Assembly (NCBI GenBank): GCA_965221445.1
Contig: CBDCSF010000013.1
Coordinates: forward strand, 2,108,001-2,172,000
DNA: 64,000 nucleotides
Direction: 5' to 3'
Origin: MPNP01 sp965221445
GTDB taxonomy: Bacteria > Pseudomonadota > Alphaproteobacteria > Rhodobacterales > Rhodobacteraceae
The position numbers were made by a program, and so were the translations under genes. Below the pieces are notes generated by a model. That model was given only the letters and a program-made list of their open reading frames with translations. It searched no databases and had not been told where the DNA came from. Every line of letters starts with the position of its first letter. Positions within the stretch are counted from its first letter, which is position 1. Positions 63,532 through 64,000 of this stretch are shown one piece after another.

Positions 63532-64000
63532 AATTACACTCCTACATCTAGATTTGAAAGAAGTGCATGAACTTACATGGCCAAACCAATTTTATTGGGG
63601 CATTGAGGGGTAACAACAAAATGTTCATCACTGAAAACTAGATTTAAATGCTGAATTGGGGATTTTTGAAGAAAGCTTGGGTTATTTAAAGTCTGATTAG
63701 TAGGAATGACTCAAACGCCACCTCTTACTGCTAGAAAAACAAATTTATGTCAAGGATTTTTTTATGACAGCAAAAGTTTTTCTTTTGGATATTAACTACT
63801 CTGTAAGTCAATTATGCAAAATTTGTCATTTTCATTGCTGAAACATAGATGGGAGACTCGTTGAAGTAGGGATCTGATTTTCTGCTATAAGGCTTGCAAT
63901 GTTAGTGGTTGTACAGAGTTGTTATAGTGTTAGTTTAGACAACACTTGAACAGTAAGGATTGTGTTATACTGTCGATAAGTTTCTATTGACAGGTCATGG
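63532..64000. other. Stretch without a recognised gene at the right edge
   Basis: 469 AT-rich bases upstream of the integrase. Near the right end a promoter-like pair ACTTGA-N16-TATACT reads rightwards (63944-63971 approximately), but the gene it would serve lies outside the window. No repeats or tRNA-like fold were seen. Confidence 0.35.

Noticed and set aside
1..64000. tRNA or rRNA genes, attachment sites at a tRNA for the integrase at 62548
   Set aside because: No cloverleaf-like sequence with a T-loop was found near the integrase or elsewhere by reading, so no attachment site is proposed.

Overview
The window (about 64 kb, moderately AT-rich) looks like an accessory-rich chromosome segment of a proteobacterium, most likely marine or host-associated. 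UbiG (ubiquinone synthesis), a glutathione S-transferase, N-formylglutamate amidohydrolase and a DctPQM TRAP transporter point to Proteobacteria, probably Alphaproteobacteria. The histidine cluster is unlike that of most Alphaproteobacteria: it has a long-form HisG, a fused HisIE and a HisC-HisB fusion. The species is not determined. No tRNA, rRNA or CRISPR array was seen.

Layout. (1) 1-2.8 kb: debris: a ribbon-helix-helix antitoxin cut by the window edge, a DUF2513-like gene with an in-frame stop, an ISKra4 remnant, and an AlbA_2/ATPase-type regulator whose natural start seems lost. (2) 2.8-17.4 kb: catabolic region. A BKACE (DUF849) enzyme, ubiG and a FadR-type GntR regulator lie on the minus strand. 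Divergent from the regulator is an operon for uptake and breakdown of a sugar acid: two enolase-superfamily enzymes, a Zn alcohol dehydrogenase, a KduD-like SDR, TRAP DctP/DctQ/DctM and a PhyH-family dioxygenase. A GST, an N-formylglutamate amidohydrolase and an Fe alcohol dehydrogenase follow. A FadR-family operator match sits in the divergent promoter. (3) 17.4-26.7 kb: IS630 remnant, a Fic AMPylase behind a repeated palindromic operator, an AAA_14/DUF4143 ATPase, a FadH-like enoate reductase, a MntA/HepT pair with hepT broken by an amber codon, and a DUF7002-like protein.

(4) 26.8-45 kb: defence island. McrC-McrB-Mrr, then Vsr and a cytosine-5 methyltransferase facing a four-gene block (AIPR, PD-(D/E)XK/DUF4420, Z1 helicase-like protein, MORC/MutL-like ATPase), then an HsdR_N+RAMA protein, a lone PD-(D/E)XK nuclease candidate and a small membrane protein. 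A broken copy of the fadH 5' end lies inside the island. (5) 45-51.3 kb: histidine operon hisG-hisN-hisCB-hisH-hisA-hisF-hisIE, with no hisD.

(6) 51.4-64 kb: a membrane-anchored DUF4041/GIY-YIG protein, two BrnA-like antitoxins without toxins, and an HNH gene split by a nested mobile element. That element (54922-62303) has 24-bp terminal inverted repeats and an 8-bp target duplication. It carries an IS1595-type transposase, two small passenger genes, a complete recombinase-in-trio (RIT) element with perfect 88-bp inverted ends inside the transposase gene, and a complete ISKra4 element. Deleting the element and one target copy restores the HNH reading frame exactly. A separate tyrosine integrase follows.
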